From Sweltsa coloradensis (Eukaryota > Arthropoda > Insecta > Plecoptera > Chloroperlidae): a DNA stretch of 64,000 bases. The first letter of the stretch is position 1, and each line of letters starts with the position of its first letter. This document shows, piece after piece, positions 24,566-54,479 of this stretch. The DNA is taken from contig JAMZAV010001299.1 in the NCBI GenBank assembly GCA_024449915.1, positions 114,305 through 178,304 on the forward strand, in the 5' to 3' direction. The notes below the pieces were generated by a model that was not told the DNA's origin, searched no databases, and saw only the letters and a program-made list of their open reading frames with translations. The position numbers were made by a program, and so were the translations under genes.

Positions 24566-27500
24566 TAAGGAAGGAGCCATTTTACCCAGTGAAAAGAAAG
24601 CATATAAAATATAATCCAGAGAATGCCACCGTATTCATGCAACGTGTAATAAGTAGGCTTCGTCGCAACAGTCTCAGATGCGAGATCTGTCTTCAGGGTG
24701 TCGACTGGCTGGCTGGATCCCTCGCGGCTGATACTGTAGGCTCACCTCATGGGATAGGAATAGAAGATAACTTAGATATAGAAATCGAAATCTATATTCG
24801 AATTCAAAGTTGAGTCGTCGTATCCAGTTTCCACAAAAACTAGGTCGCTCTGAAAATGAGGGTCGGGGTCTACCGTGACGGACGGCTGTGCCTGTTGTGT
24901 GCGCGGAGCTAAATTGCATTAGAAACAGCGGTCCAGGCAGAGATAGATACGGATGAGGCAATAGAGTGGGCGTGCGTTTCTAATTTCGGCGACAAGTTCC
25001 AAAAATATAACCACAAATGCAAACAGTCAGAATGAGAGATTCTAATTTCGGCGGGCAACATAACTTCCACAAATGAAATGTATTCAGAAATGCAGGCATG
25101 TTGTGTTATTTTTTAATTTTGTACCGTGCTGAAACATTTGCGTATATGTGCGTGTGCGAGGCCAGCATAACTCTCGCGAAATTGCAGTTGTATAATATGT
25201 AAAGTAGTTCTGTGTTGAAGAATGAGGACCCCCCGACCCACACACAACTCACTGACATTGAGTCTCACTGCTGTGCACAAATATGCATACTCGTTTAACA
25301 CGCGGGAAACGTAATGGAGATAAACATTGTCAGCGATATGAGGGATCGCCGCCAATATGACGTACTTTCCCCTCTTTCAAAATTTCATACCAAGGAAATG
25401 GACTGAATTTTATTAATAATGGATATTTTCATATGAAAATATAGTCAAAATCGATTAGGTGTTCGTTGGCAAACTCCCACTATTTTCGTTCCGATCTACA
25501 GGGCTGCAAGTAAAGCCCAACTAACATTTACTTAGCTGTAAACTGGGTATATAACACCGACTTCAAGGAGAGCGAACCAAGTAACATCTTAACCATTATA
25601 AGTATAACAATGGTTAGTTAGTAACGTATAGTAACTAACGATCAGACAGAAGGTACGGCATACGAAAGCAGTGTACAATATAAACGCAGAAAATCAATTA
25701 GAAATAAGAAGAAGAGGAAGAGGAAGAGGTAGTGGAAGAGGTCAAGTAAAATAAAATACGTGGTTGCTTGATATTCTGGTTTTATGTTGGAAGGTCTTTT
25801 TAGTATTGAACTGATTCGGTTCAGTTGTCTTCCCACTTCCCAGTCGACGAAAAGCTGCCGACGTCCTCTCGTCACTCGTGAAACTCGGATGCATGAGGAT
25901 TCTGAAGAAATTGAACATTATTGTTGCGATGGCGAGAAATAGCTTCGCACGTCGCTATATAACCAACCTGCAAGCAATCAGCGATAGAGAGGGTGTTGAG
26001 AAATATAAAGCAACGTCAAGATTAACGTGGCTATGGAAATTGCTTTTGTGTACAATTACATTACGTGTATAACGTAAGAAAATGAAATCAAGTACTCGAG
26101 AGCGCCGAGCGAGAGTAGACAACGCCGGAGCAGCGCGAGAGAGGCGAGACCCTAGAAAACTGTCACCCCGGCAGAAATCTGAATAAGAGGAGCGAGGTAG
26201 TCTTTTGACACCTTGCTTGCTCTTTCTCAGTCGACTCCCTTCGTGACACTCTTGTTTTTAGGTTACAGACTTCTCAGTTGAAAAGTTTGTGTCACAATGC
26301 TTGTTTGTAAATAATTGAATTTGAATAGCAGTAAAAGCCTACGCTGCTGTATACAATCAAAAGACGCCCGTTTTAGATTAGACTTATTGCATATTATTAT
26401 AATGGCAGGCGTTGAAAGCCTGTCTTCTCATGCCCGCCCACAGTAAAACCGGCATTACAATACAAGACAAGATAATAATATAAAATAACTGTTTCATATG
26501 TTCTGCGACGCCAGCGTTTATCTCTTGAAATCTCAATTTCAAATTATTCCTTGGCTCTTGCACCATCAGCCTTCTGGATGACTCAAGTAAAAGATTGAGA
26601 TCCGTGGTACACGGCACGGCACCACCCACTCCCAGCATTTAGATCTCAAGTAATTTGGTTTAGAGCCACACCCACTTACTGCTATCATCCTTCACACAAG
26701 TTGAAAGCGCTTATCTGTGGGATTCAAAGGTAATTTCGAAGATCTATGTTTGGATGCGTGGATTACAAGTCTTATTTAACTTTTTAGTTGGCCAATACAC
26801 CACGAAGACATCATCATCTTTGATTACGAGCTTTCTCTTTCAAGGACATCGTATTGATTACTAGTTGAACTATTCGTAATTTTTTTTGTTTTTTTGTTTA
26901 ATTTTTTTGTTACACTTACAAAATTACAATTCTGGTGACAAGGCCTACTCAAAAATCATTTCACCTAATTTTAAATAACTTTTGCACTGACTTGAGAGGC
27001 TTAAGGAGTAGTGAGAGTTCGCATTTTGAGGTTCAACTTCAAAGTCTGCTGGTTATTTCTTATATAACTTATAAGATATGTTCTATTGACTATAATCTTA
27101 GAATGTGAGTATTTGAATGGTTTCTTATTTTATTTATTCCCGATAGTATGCTTATGTTTGGCCAAAAGAAGTTAGTAACCTTACTCTACTAACTTGCCTG
27201 CTTTTTTCTTCTGGCGATATGCGTCTGTTTAGGCGTTTTATAATAATATTATGTTGCAAATAAAAATATAATGTACTACATGCTATATAGTAGTTGTTCT
27301 AGAGTCTTGATGATCCTGTGTAACACACCATGACATGACCATGAGGTTTCGTTTGACCTATGATAAACTAGAGATTGATTGAACACAGCTTTGGGTTGAT
27401 TTATATGTGAAAACGATTAAGTTTTATACTCATATCCATTCATGGACAAGAAAATTGATTAGATCGATTACGATTATTTCAGAGTATTGCGCCCAATTAT

Positions 27501-27784
27501 ATATTCTGCAAGATCACGTAATCAAGCGGTCACTCTTAGCAACAACAACAAGACAACAACTACATACACTGAAGCTAACCATGATAAATGTTCAAGGAAA
27601 GTCCTATTTATTTTTGACGAACTGAGACTAAAATAAGAGTTTTTGCGGTTCACAAGTCACAAATCACAATGATTATAGTAGGTAATCAATCTTCAATAAT
27701 TTTGTTACTATTGTCGTCGTCTTGTCAGTATGTATATGCATGTCTAGGCTATAGTATAGTTCTAGTTGCTCGGGCGATGGTCAG
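24566..27784. other. No confident gene
   Basis: A purine tract (AGAAGAAGAGGAAGAGG region, 25708-25742) and short frames only. I see no family-level similarity. Confidence 0.5.
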
Positions 27785-28100
27785 GGGTGAGTGGGTGACC
27801 GCTCTGCCCTGAAACTCACGTATACCGCTGGTTAGAGCAGATGGAGGGTTCGAGAGCTAGTGTAACGGCTTCGTTCTCCTCGACATCTGCTCGGCATTCC
27901 GATTAAGTGTAGGACCTTATGACTATCAAGGTTACACCGTCCTTTCGGATGGGACGTAAAGCCGTTGGTCCCCTTGGTACTTTTCGAAAGAAATAGGCTA
28001 CGTGCCGGTACTGGGTTTCCCCTCCTCCCTTCTATTCACCCTTCATCCTAAACTATCACCACTCATCGTCTCGAATAGGCAATACAAATCAATCAATCAA
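27785..28100 (+). repeat. SINE-like element with AATC tail
   Basis: It has a GGTTAGAGCAGATGGAGGGT start region, a middle GACTATCAAGGTTACACCGT, CCTTTCGGATGGGACGTAAA, GCCGTTGGTCCCC of the kind seen in conserved SINE bodies, and ends AATACAAATCAATCAATCAA. The simple tail and the core support a retroposon. Family not assigned. Confidence 0.6.
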
Positions 28101-28129
28101 GCAGATTTCGTTGTTGTTGTTGGCGGTGC

Positions 28130-28372
28130 CGAGTCAGAAGAGTGATACAAAGAAAAATGACGGTCCTGTTCGTGCATAAAGTATCGTTGATGGTGGAGGC
28201 GCCGGATATTTCTGCCAAGTTTGGGTGACGCTATAGCCTCGCCCCCCTGATCCACCAGTAAAATATTCAGTACTTCCATGTTGAATGTCAACAAAACCAC
28301 ATGTCAATACAAGGTCGTGTTCGGTTTTTATCGTGAGACGAGACACACGCACGATGGACGGACAAAAAGTGA
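28130..28372 (+). repeat. Dispersed repeat, copy 1
   Basis: Shares AAAATGAC, ATGTCAATACAAGGTCGTGT / TGAACGAGGTCATGT, TCGGTTTTTAT and ACACACGCAC with 33362-33578. Abuts the SINE-like element at 27785-28100. The open frames on the - strand here (28097-28352) differ by frame and are not conserved. Confidence 0.5.
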
Positions 28373-29894
28373 TGCTATGCGAGTTTCGCTCCCTTCTAAA
28401 CTGTAGTATAGCTGCTGTGTTACTGATAGCAGGCCGAGATAATTAGCTCCTAATGCAATATTGGTTGTGTTATTAATATACTCTCGGCGTCTACTCTTCA
28501 TAAACAGACTACCTCACAAACAGACCATTTGGCATTTTCGCAACATAAACGCCATAGGGTTCGTATCACTTGAGTCCCGCGTTAGTTATGTAACGTGTTT
28601 ATAACTCTGGAGTGACAGCACTTATGGAAGAAGATTGATTCCGCTGAGTGGTTTACGAGTGGTACTTGTGGTCAACTTGCCATCAAACCCAGGGTCATAA
28701 ACACACTCGTATGATGAAGTGAGATCTTGGCAAACATTCGGACTCACTCATCGATCTCTAGGGGAGGGAAAAACACGACTCTTGACAGAAATTCTCGAAA
28801 CCAGAGGGAGATTTTTTCTCATTTATTTCTTTTGATATTTCCATTGTGAACGCTGAACACGGTCAGTCGATAAAGTATTCTGTCTACGAGTCTGTGTTAT
28901 ATTATAAAACAAGTGGCGAGATCAGATCGTTATGGTGATTGAATAAAATCGCTCTTTTTCGAAACACATACGAATCAAAGTGAGGGGTAGCAAAGCATTT
29001 GGGAACATGTGCACTTTAGTGTTTCTTTTTTAGAATCAATACAATTAGAGTCCCTCGCCTACAGCGTAACACTCAACACACAGGACCCCCGAGGCGGTGG
29101 TGATGGTCTGATTATAGCGTCGTAGTCGGTAGGCCAGACTCCAGAGAGCTTTCAACCAACTTCGACGAGGTTGAGTAGAGATGGGCTTCTTTGAGGAAAT
29201 CAAATATCACCTTACCTATGTAATGTATTTTTGGTTGAGCGCGTAGAAAAGACTTCAATTTGATTAGAAAGCCAAGAAAACTCTATTGTTTTGTGTTTTC
29301 CGTGTGTTCGTGCACTCTACTGGAACATGATCTGGAGTATGAGTCGATGTGGTTTCTCGTTAGCGAACTGCACCCCTAAAGTCGATCTTAACGTCTAAAA
29401 TATGCAATATACTCAGTTGGTTTAGTTTTGAAAACGCATATTTCCTTTCCCGCCTTCACTATAGAATTTAGCTAGTTACAACTCTTACAACCGTGCGCCA
29501 ACTTCTCGGGTCAACAGACTATGTACTGTGAATGTTATCTATTAACGTTCACACAAAAAAAAAACTCCACTTGTACATGATAGGTGTACAGTGTACACAG
29601 CCCACATTCGTAACATACGGGTATCTTTCTTCTCCATGAGCTTTCATGAAACGCGATGCTAGTCGGCAGTTGAGCAGCATGGCCCCAACCAAATCAATCG
29701 TGCAAAGTTTTAACTTTTGTGCGAGTTTTTTTTGGAGGTTTGCCCGTTTCCCTTTGAGCAAACTATATTTGCGAGTTGTGAGCAATTTTTTTACATTATT
29801 TAACTGCTCCTTTGAACTTATAAATCCGATGTTTAAAGTCAGCGATGCACGATTTATTCGCAAATGATTTATATGATGGTTTCTTTTTTGGCAG
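28373..29894. other. Sequence upstream of the first visible kinase exon
   Basis: No exon encoding the expected DFxxLxTVG segment is present. The last 15 bases are T-rich and end GGCAG, a normal 3' splice site, so this is the 3' end of an intron. Confidence 0.7.
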
Positions 29895-48038
<18,144 letters not shown>

Positions 48039-48725
48039 AAACTGTGTTGACCACAATCACCGGTGCAATTGTAATTAGGACTTGTACATAGTAACCTACA
48101 GAGTGCTGAAATAGAGTTAATGAGATAAGTGCCAATGCTAAAGACTTGCATTGAAAACGAATCATTTCTTTCAATTCTACGATCTCTTATTCAGTTCTAT
48201 TTATGTCTGATTTTTATAGTTTGTCAGTGATATTTTAAGTAAGAAAACGAACACAATTTTGAAATGGACTATAACTACTGTAAAGTGAGATGTACACTAC
48301 TTTTCATATAAATAATAGAATGTTATTGTAATTATTTATGTGTGACTTTTTAGTAACTGTTACTATTATTATATTTTGTAGCTAAATTAAAGTGCCCATT
48401 TCTTTGTATGTAAATAGTATGTCCTAGTTGAAATAGTAGAGTAATTATTTACTCTTAAATCCTACTGAGGAAGTTTTGGAAATGGCAGCCAGTTTTGGAG
48501 TAGACCAATATTTAAATTTAATGTAGTCTGTGATATATTACGTAATATAAAACTGAATATACGTGACACGTACAGTGTTAATTTTTGTGAATAATTCAGA
48601 TACACATCTTAAACCACTAAAATGGTATGTATTGCTAACTTCAAGTAAATTGTTTCCCATGATGTTAATCAGATGTTGTATTTCATGTAAAATCACAAAA
48701 CAAATAAAATGTTTGCATTTATAAA
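48039..48725 (+). other. 3' untranslated region of the PRKX-like gene
   Basis: AT-rich sequence follows the stop codon without further coding signal. An ATTAAA lies at 48386-48391 and a canonical AATAAA at 48703-48708. The end near 48725 is inferred from the AATAAA plus usual spacing; no transcript evidence is available. Confidence 0.5.
48703..48708 (+). terminator. AATAAA polyadenylation signal candidate
   Basis: This is the first AATAAA after the kinase stop codon. It is followed within about 25 bases by GT-rich and T-rich sequence. The ATTAAA at 48386 is the alternative. Confidence 0.45.
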
Positions 48726-49110
48726 AAGCAATAGAGTACATCTATCCTTAGTTACTTTGATGGTATTAATAATTGTGAATTTAGTTCTTTTATTGCATTT
48801 GATCATTATTCATTCCCTATGTCCCTGGACCTATTCTGCTAGAGTTCTGTTACTTGTTATCAGGAACACAAATCTTGAACTGTATAGAATACCTACTTTT
48901 ATTCAGATACATCTGGTATGAAAGTAAATGTAATCAATCTTTGGGATGTTTCCCAAAATAAGGTACTTCATCACAAAATAAAATATCACGTTGTTCCTCG
49001 TCAAAAAAAGAAAATTAGTTAAACTACCAATTGGCAATAATTGCTCTGATTGCTATTTGCTTGCTATTTGCTTTTGCTGCTAATTGATTGCTATTAATTG
49101 CTGTTACCAA

Positions 49111-49906
49111 CAGTGGCGTAACTACCTCCCGGGCAAAGCCCAAGGGCCCTAAGTATTACCGGTACCGTCGATGTTCGATTCAAAGTGTTTTGCCATGTGC
49201 AAATTAAAAATTACAATGATAAGCATCGAAAATTTGTTTTCGAAATTAAAAATTACAGATAACCATCTTGGTAGCACGATGGGACAAGAACGTATGCAAG
49301 GTTTGATTGTTCTACGAGCTGAAAACGAGGAAGCTCAATGGCTCGGAGAAGGTGTATATGATGTAGTCAACCACGGTTTTCAAAAAATAAAGCTAAACGA
49401 AAGACATTTTTGGTGACTTCAAACAATTTTTTACGCCTTATCAAAAGTGGAAAGAATAAGGGCGCCCAGTGGTGTCATGGGGGGTATACGCAAATATTCC
49501 CAAAAAATAAATATATACCCCTCAGTATACCTATACCTAAAACAAGTTCAGTGTATACTCTTATGTACCTACCTTTAGTACAAATTTGAGAAAATCTCAT
49601 GTCAAGTCACAGAACAAAATATAATTTTGCTATCACAACAATCATCACCACTTACCACCAACAAAATTAATGTTATTAAAAAATGCCCAAAACTTGTTAA
49701 ATTACTCCTAACACCTCTAATAGAAAAAAATTCCAGGGCTGTGCGTCCTGGACCTGCATTGCCTGGGGGACCTCCCCACAGACGCCCCCCATTGTCAAAC
49801 AAATGTATACTTCACCTAGGAAAGAGTGTTTACACATAAATGACTTTTGAATTAGGGCCCCACATATTGTTTTACCCGGGGCCCCTGATTTTAAGTTACG
49901 CCACTG
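49111..49906 (+). mobile_element. hAT element remnant with transposase C-terminal fragment
   Basis: 796 bp with ends CAGTGGCGTAACT and AGTTACGCCACTG (13-bp perfect inverted repeats) and a target duplication GTTACCAA / GATACCAA (7 of 8). Residues encoded at about 49216-49395 (+) read ENLFSKLKITDNHLGSTMGQ, then ERMQGLIVLRAENE, which matches the hAT family C-terminal dimerisation block (FSKLKxxKxxLRSTMxQERL). The rest of the transposase is gone, so this is an internally deleted copy. Confidence 0.88.
49216..49416 (+). pseudogene. hAT transposase C-terminal dimerisation fragment
   Basis: Open frame ending at 49416 with FSKLKI, GSTMGQERMQGL and AENEEAQWL. In intact hAT transposases this block is the Dimer_Tnp_hAT region near the C-terminus. 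The N-terminal and catalytic parts are missing. Confidence 0.75.
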
Positions 49907-50618
49907 GATACCAATTTAAAATACATACAAAATTTTAAAACACTGAAGTTTAATTGTCTATTACTATTAGGGCCTAGTCTAATTCTATTAATTCTAGGAT
50001 GCCCGGGAAAGTACACAGAACCAGAATTTAGTTATGGTTTATGCTTCAGGCAACTGAGTTTAAAAAGCATTGAGGTATTTTAATGAAAATTTTAATTTCA
50101 ATTTAATTTCTTATACCCAAAAAATAATTATTTCATTGTTTCCATGAATGCCTTCTAAAGATTGATGTAACCTCTTATTGTAGATTTATTGGATAACACA
50201 GTGATGTGCAATCAAACTGAAAATCATTGACCGTAAGTCCTCGAGAGTACTTGTATCTACCACACCCAGTCATTGATTTACTTCTAGTCAAGGGTGTAAA
50301 ATGTGGCAACCAGTAGTGTAACACAAAATGATAGAACACATGTGCAAATCGGATCTTGGGGACCTCCCGCTTATTTTTTTTTTTTAAGTTTGAAAAACTG
50401 ATAAGCGGGAGGGACTAATAAATTTGGCATGTCGGCATGTTTCGTAAATTAGGATTAATTTATTATGTATAACCAATTCTAATTTGTATAGCAATGTTTT
50501 TACATTTGAAGTTCTAAATAAGATCCAGAATTTCTGAAGAAATGCAACAAATTTTGTAATTACTAATTAGGTATTTAATCACAATGAATACTCTTTGTTT
50601 GACATCAGTTCAAAATTA

Positions 50619-50750
50619 GTTTCTATTATCAAAACTGCAAAATCGTACTACCATACCATCGTACTATGTACCATTATTAAGTTTCTAGTTTATATTATGA
50701 AAACTGTGAAATCGTACTTCTATACCAGTCCAGTACCATCGTACTATGGA
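50619..50750 (+). repeat. Imperfect tandem duplication
   Basis: Two units start ATCAAAACTGCAAAATCGTA and ATGAAAACTGTGAAATCGTA and both contain CCATCGTACTATG. Unit length is about 75 bases. No coding signal. Confidence 0.55.
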
Positions 50751-51059
50751 GGATGTATTAATGTGTTTTTTTATAAACATTCATAACTATCAACTGAATA
50801 GGCTTTTTGCATTTTTAATGTTTAATATAAAATATTTCAATTTGTAGGTGTTGTCTTGGGTTGTATTGCCCGAGGTTGGTTGATCCAAGCTGACCCTACC
50901 AGAAGCAGGAAACGGTGATTGATGATCATGAATTATAATTTATACTGTAAAGTGTAAAGGGTATATACGTATGAGAAAGGATCCAACAGCATACCTTCGA
51001 AAAACGATGGTTGCTGCCGAATTTATTGACAAATAGACACATACTATGTACAAAGTTCC

Positions 51060-51130
51060 ATAATTTGACTGTATTAAATTTATTTCTCAATTTGGTTAGT
51101 CGGGAAACACTCCCGTAGGTGTCAATTTGT
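51060..51130 (+). repeat. SINE fragment (GGGAAACACTCCCGTAGGTG family)
   Basis: Contains TTAGTCGGGAAACACTCCCG followed by TAGGTG, the inverse of a block at 35230-35255 and close to 23673-23697. It marks the tRNA-free end of a SINE family seen in three places. Confidence 0.5.
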
Positions 51131-51903
51131 CAAGAGAAGAATGGTGAATAACGTAATGTGAATGATATTTTTTAAATCTCGTTCAAAAGATATAGTCTGT
51201 GCCTTCTACAGGACATCTAATCTCCTGGCACTCAGGCGGAATAAGTGGGTGCGTCTTTGTGTCCGAATACCTGGACAAGTTCCGGAGAACTATGAGAATT
51301 CAAAGGAAAACACGGTTTACAAGTGTTTTACAAGCCGCTCCTTTTGTCAAATAATACGTTCTTTGTGGGAATAGTTTGGTCGTCCTGTTGGTGGCATGAA
51401 CTTTACACACGTTTGAAAAATAGCACACATGTGTCATACTCTTCTAATGCACCAAACTCACTTCCCGTGTTACACTTTTGGTAGCCTATTGAAAACATTT
51501 TTCTGGGTGCCAAACTAGTGTAGGTCTAGAAATTAAAAGCTAGTGCTAAATTACAATTGACTTGAAAATGGGAAAACTCGTGAAAGCTACACAACACCAC
51601 ACACAACACAGTTATTGTGCATGAGTTAATAGTAGTAGGAACCGCAAAATACAATTATTATTCCCCATCATAAACTTTGTTTTCTGCTCTCCCATGTTCC
51701 AGTCTACTGTAAACTTGCCTCAGGAGAAATTTCAGAAAACAAAAGTACTGTAGTGAGTGAGTTTGTGTATTGTACCAGAAAACAGGAATTTTCAAATAGT
51801 AACAAAATTAAAAAACTTAGAACTCAGTATCAATTTGAAACCTAATATATAAATATATATATACATAGTATGTAAGTAGTACTTTAGACAGAAATTAAAA
51901 AAG

Positions 51904-51975
51904 TGACTACACCAGGGATCGAACCTGGGACCTTGGCTTTCCGGGCCATGATCTTTCCAACTGAGCTATGCAGCC
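51904..51975 (-). repeat. tRNA-like cassette, copy A
   Basis: The - strand starts GGCTGCATAGCTCAGTTGG and ends TGTAGTCA, with a 7-bp acceptor stem (G-T pairs included), D arm, TGGC/GCCA anticodon stem, and a CCAGG/TTCGATC/CCTGG T arm. The loop CCGGAAA would give anticodon GGA, but base 33 is C and not T, and the variable loop is too short for Ser. So it is tRNA-like, not a safe tRNA gene. Confidence 0.7.
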
Positions 51976-52192
51976 ACCAATTTAATTCTGTCTAATTCTT
52001 GGTCTGTTTATACATTGTTAATAACGTTTGTAGAGCAGATTGCACTTCCTATTAGACTACATACAAAATTAACTGGAGAAATACAAACCATCTCTGTAAC
52101 CCTAGAGTTGGGATATTTGATGTATAACCTTGGTTTTATAGTAGGCGACTATGACGCTGATATGCAAGTACTTTAGACAGAAATTAAAAAAT

Positions 52193-52264
52193 TGACTACA
52201 CCGGGGATCGAACCTGGGACCTTGGCTTTCCGGGCCATGCTCTTACCAACTGAGCTATGCAGCC
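52193..52264 (-). repeat. tRNA-like cassette, copy B
   Basis: Same cloverleaf as copy A, with GCTC/GAGC D stem fully paired. The flanks GACAGAATTAAATT and AATTAAAAAATT-type sequence on the other side extend the acceptor stem into a longer hairpin. Same strand as copy A. Confidence 0.7.
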
Positions 52265-52470
52265 ACCAATTTAATTCTGTCATAGTCATAGTCATAGTTG
52301 CCTACTATAAAACTAAGGTTAAACATCAAATATCCCAACTCTAGAGTCACAGAGATGGTTTGTATTTCTCCAGTTAATTTTGTATGTAGTCTAATAGGCA
52401 GTGCAATCTGCTCTACACACGTTATTAACAATGTATACACAGACCAAGAAGAAGACAGAATTAAATTGGT

Positions 52471-52542
52471 GGCTGCATAGCTCAGTTGGTAAAAGCATGG
52501 CCCGGAAAGCCAAGGTCCCGGGTTCGATCCCCGGTGTAGTCA
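52471..52542 (+). repeat. tRNA-like cassette, copy C
   Basis: Inverted with respect to copies A and B. The T arm CCGGG/TTCGATC/CCCGG is perfect; the D stem is weakened (AAGC). 5' flank GACAGAATTAAATT (52454-52467) and 3' flank TTTTTAATTTCTGTC (52545-52559) are near-perfect inverses enclosing the tRNA-like fold. Confidence 0.7.
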
Positions 52543-52599
52543 CATTTTTAATTTCTGTCTAAAGTACTAACATATCAGCGTCATAGTCGCTTACTACAA

Positions 52600-53441
52600 A
52601 ACCAAGGTTAAACAGTAAACACATATTATAGGTATATAATATATATATTTTGTCTTAATGTTTTGTCTTAAGCTTTCGTGATATAAATATACATAGGGCC
52701 TACTACATACACAAGCAATAAATTTAAAGACAACCATCAACATCAATATTAATTTGCCAACATAAATGTAAAAATATGTATTGTGAAATAGCTGAGGCTG
52801 AGTTTTGTAAAGCGACCAATACATAATTTACATATTTATATGTATAGCTTTTAAGTTTTAAGCATTCGTCTAATTCAATTATGCAACAAACGGTTGCAGG
52901 ATCATGTCTTGGGTATTGCAGTAATTGGTAACACAATCAGCCTGATAAGCCAGTTGCTTTAACCCAGGCTGAATATAACACAAATAATAACTTTTTATAA
53001 CTTAATAGACGTGAAGGACAGTTACAAAAAACATGCCTTGTGCAGGATTTAAACACACGTCCTCCTAGTGGCATACGCTTTGGACTGGCGCCCCAATCGT
53101 ATGAGCCACTTCAGACGGCTTCTGGCCTCAGATATAATCTTAGCTGTACATCACATATAAAATCAATAGGCCTACAACAAAATATTCCAACAACATAATA
53201 GCTAAATAGATTATTGCCAACCTAGTTTTTTTTTTAAAGTTTAGCCCTAAGTAAATTATTATAGGCCTTACTATGACTAGTGCTCTCTGCCTATTGGTAC
53301 AGGCTCTATCATTAACATTTTTAAAGCTATGCCCATATAATAAAAAACTAGTATCACATTACTACTATAGCAGACCTACATCCATACAAATAATTCAATG
53401 ATGTAGGACCTACCTAATTTAAATTACAAACAGTTCATTAT
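52600..53441. other. Downstream region of the transporter gene
   Basis: AT-rich. No TTTATT (inverse of AATAAA) within about 240 bases of the stop codon, so the polyadenylation site of the transporter is not placed. A possible SINE fragment with GGATTTAAACACACGTCC lies near 53045-53110. Confidence 0.45.
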
Positions 53442-54479
53442 TCACACAGACTCGATTAGCTTCTCTTTCAGCAAAGCTTCGCCGTCAACCTCTTTTGTGC
53501 GATTAACTACTGGATTTTGTGAGTACAATATCACAGCATAAGAAACAATTGAAATAGCTAGAACTGTATTTAAGTGAATTGGTATTCCAAAAAGTAACCA
53601 GCAAAACAAAGCTGTGAACATTAACTCGAGTGCACTTGCAAATGTTTTCAGAATCGAGTTTAAATTCTTAAGGAAGAAACTAGTAATTATTCCAATGAAT
53701 GCATTATTAAACATGATTAGCAACACTTTCAATGCAAATACTGATTCAAGTGCCTCATACGTGAAGGATGAGGTTAATTTGCCTTGTACAAGTAATATAC
53801 CTAAATTACAAATAATAGAATCAATGTACATAAATACATTTTGAACATAAATATTAACATCTGCCCCCTCTCCTTTTAACAAATACTCATTATATACACC
53901 TGCACAGCAGGAGCAGACAGCCTGGACCAGAATGAGTATCATGTTGAAGCTGAGATGAAAACCAGGCAACTTTTCAGAGGTGTCAGTCAAGCTGGGAATA
54001 TTGATTTGCTTGACCATACATCCGACTGTAAGCAAGACCAAAGAGATCCACTGTTTGGCACTCAAATTTTTCTTAAACAGCACTTGATACGCAACGCCCG
54101 TGAAAACAACACGCAGTTGTAACAATAAATAATAGGTAGTTGGATCAAATGCAGACAGGTTCACGAATGCTAGATTATTGTACAAGCAATACAATAATGA
54201 TGGTACAAAGTAGAGCAGTAACACTCGGGAATACTTCCGTATTTCATGAAATAATGAACATGCTGCATGATCTTTGCAATAAAGTACAGTAGAAAATAGT
54301 AGTTTGAGTACTTCCGTTAGTAATACTACGGTGACAATGTTGTAGTTGTAGGCATTATCTGCATTTTGTGATGCAGTGACAAGAATTCCTTGATTGATGA
54401 ATAATGCCATGTATGAAACAAATATAATAACACTCCATTTTGTTGGAAACATCTCCAACCAATTGATCTTTTCAGTCAT
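53442..54479 (-). CDS. senju-like UDP-galactose / nucleotide-sugar transporter (SLC35A family), intronless
   Basis: A 345-residue multi-pass Golgi-type nucleotide-sugar transporter. It resembles Drosophila senju throughout: the LEMFPTKWS start, the GILVTASQNADNAYNYN segment, VVLLTEVLKLLFS, the YCLYNNLAFVNLSAFDPTTY core, LLLQLRVVFTG, QWISLVLLTVGCMVKQ, AGVYNEYLLKGEGADVNIYV, and the FFLKNLNSILKTFASALELM end. About ten hydrophobic helices are visible, with a short polar C-terminus. The family exchanges UDP-sugar for UMP across the Golgi membrane; galactose specificity is inferred from senju. The start is firm: an in-frame TGA lies seven codons upstream and the ATG context is aaaacATGa. The ORF is uninterrupted, with no intron, unlike the kinase gene next to it, to which it is convergent. 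I see no poly(A)-type retrocopy scar, so it is probably a functional single-exon gene. Confidence 0.92.
   Translation of the reverse strand: MTEKINWLEMFPTKWSVIIFVSYMALFINQGILVTASQNADNAYNYNIVTVVLLTEVLKLLFSTVLYCKDHAACSLFHEIRKYSRVLLLYFVPSLLYCLYNNLAFVNLSAFDPTTYYLLLQLRVVFTGVAYQVLFKKNLSAKQWISLVLLTVGCMVKQINIPSLTDTSEKLPGFHLSFNMILILVQAVCSCCAGVYNEYLLKGEGADVNIYVQNVFMYIDSIICNLGILLVQGKLTSSFTYEALESVFALKVLLIMFNNAFIGIITSFFLKNLNSILKTFASALELMFTALFCWLLFGIPIHLNTVLAISIVSYAVILYSQNPVVNRTKEVDGEALLKEKLIESV

Larger units (their letters stand above)
51880..52600. repeat. Inverted array of three tRNA-like cassettes with shared flank
   Basis: About 180 bases after copy A (ACATACAAAATTAACTGGAG, ATACAAACCATCTCTGT, AGAGTTGGGATATTTGATG, TTTTATAGTAGGC) recur inverted between copies B and C with some 90 % agreement. 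The layout is cassette A, flank, cassette B, inverted flank, inverted cassette C. This looks like a SINE or MITE family carrying the tRNA-like unit that inserted or duplicated head-to-head. Confidence 0.75.

Noticed and set aside
28097..28352. Two - strand frames of 67-72 codons
   Set aside because: They overlap in a dispersed repeat whose second copy (33362-33578) does not preserve either frame.
51904..52542. Three tRNA-Ser(GGA) genes
   Set aside because: Base 33 is C, the variable loop is too short for tRNA-Ser, and the units lie in a duplicated inverted flank; tRNA-like repeat is the safer call.
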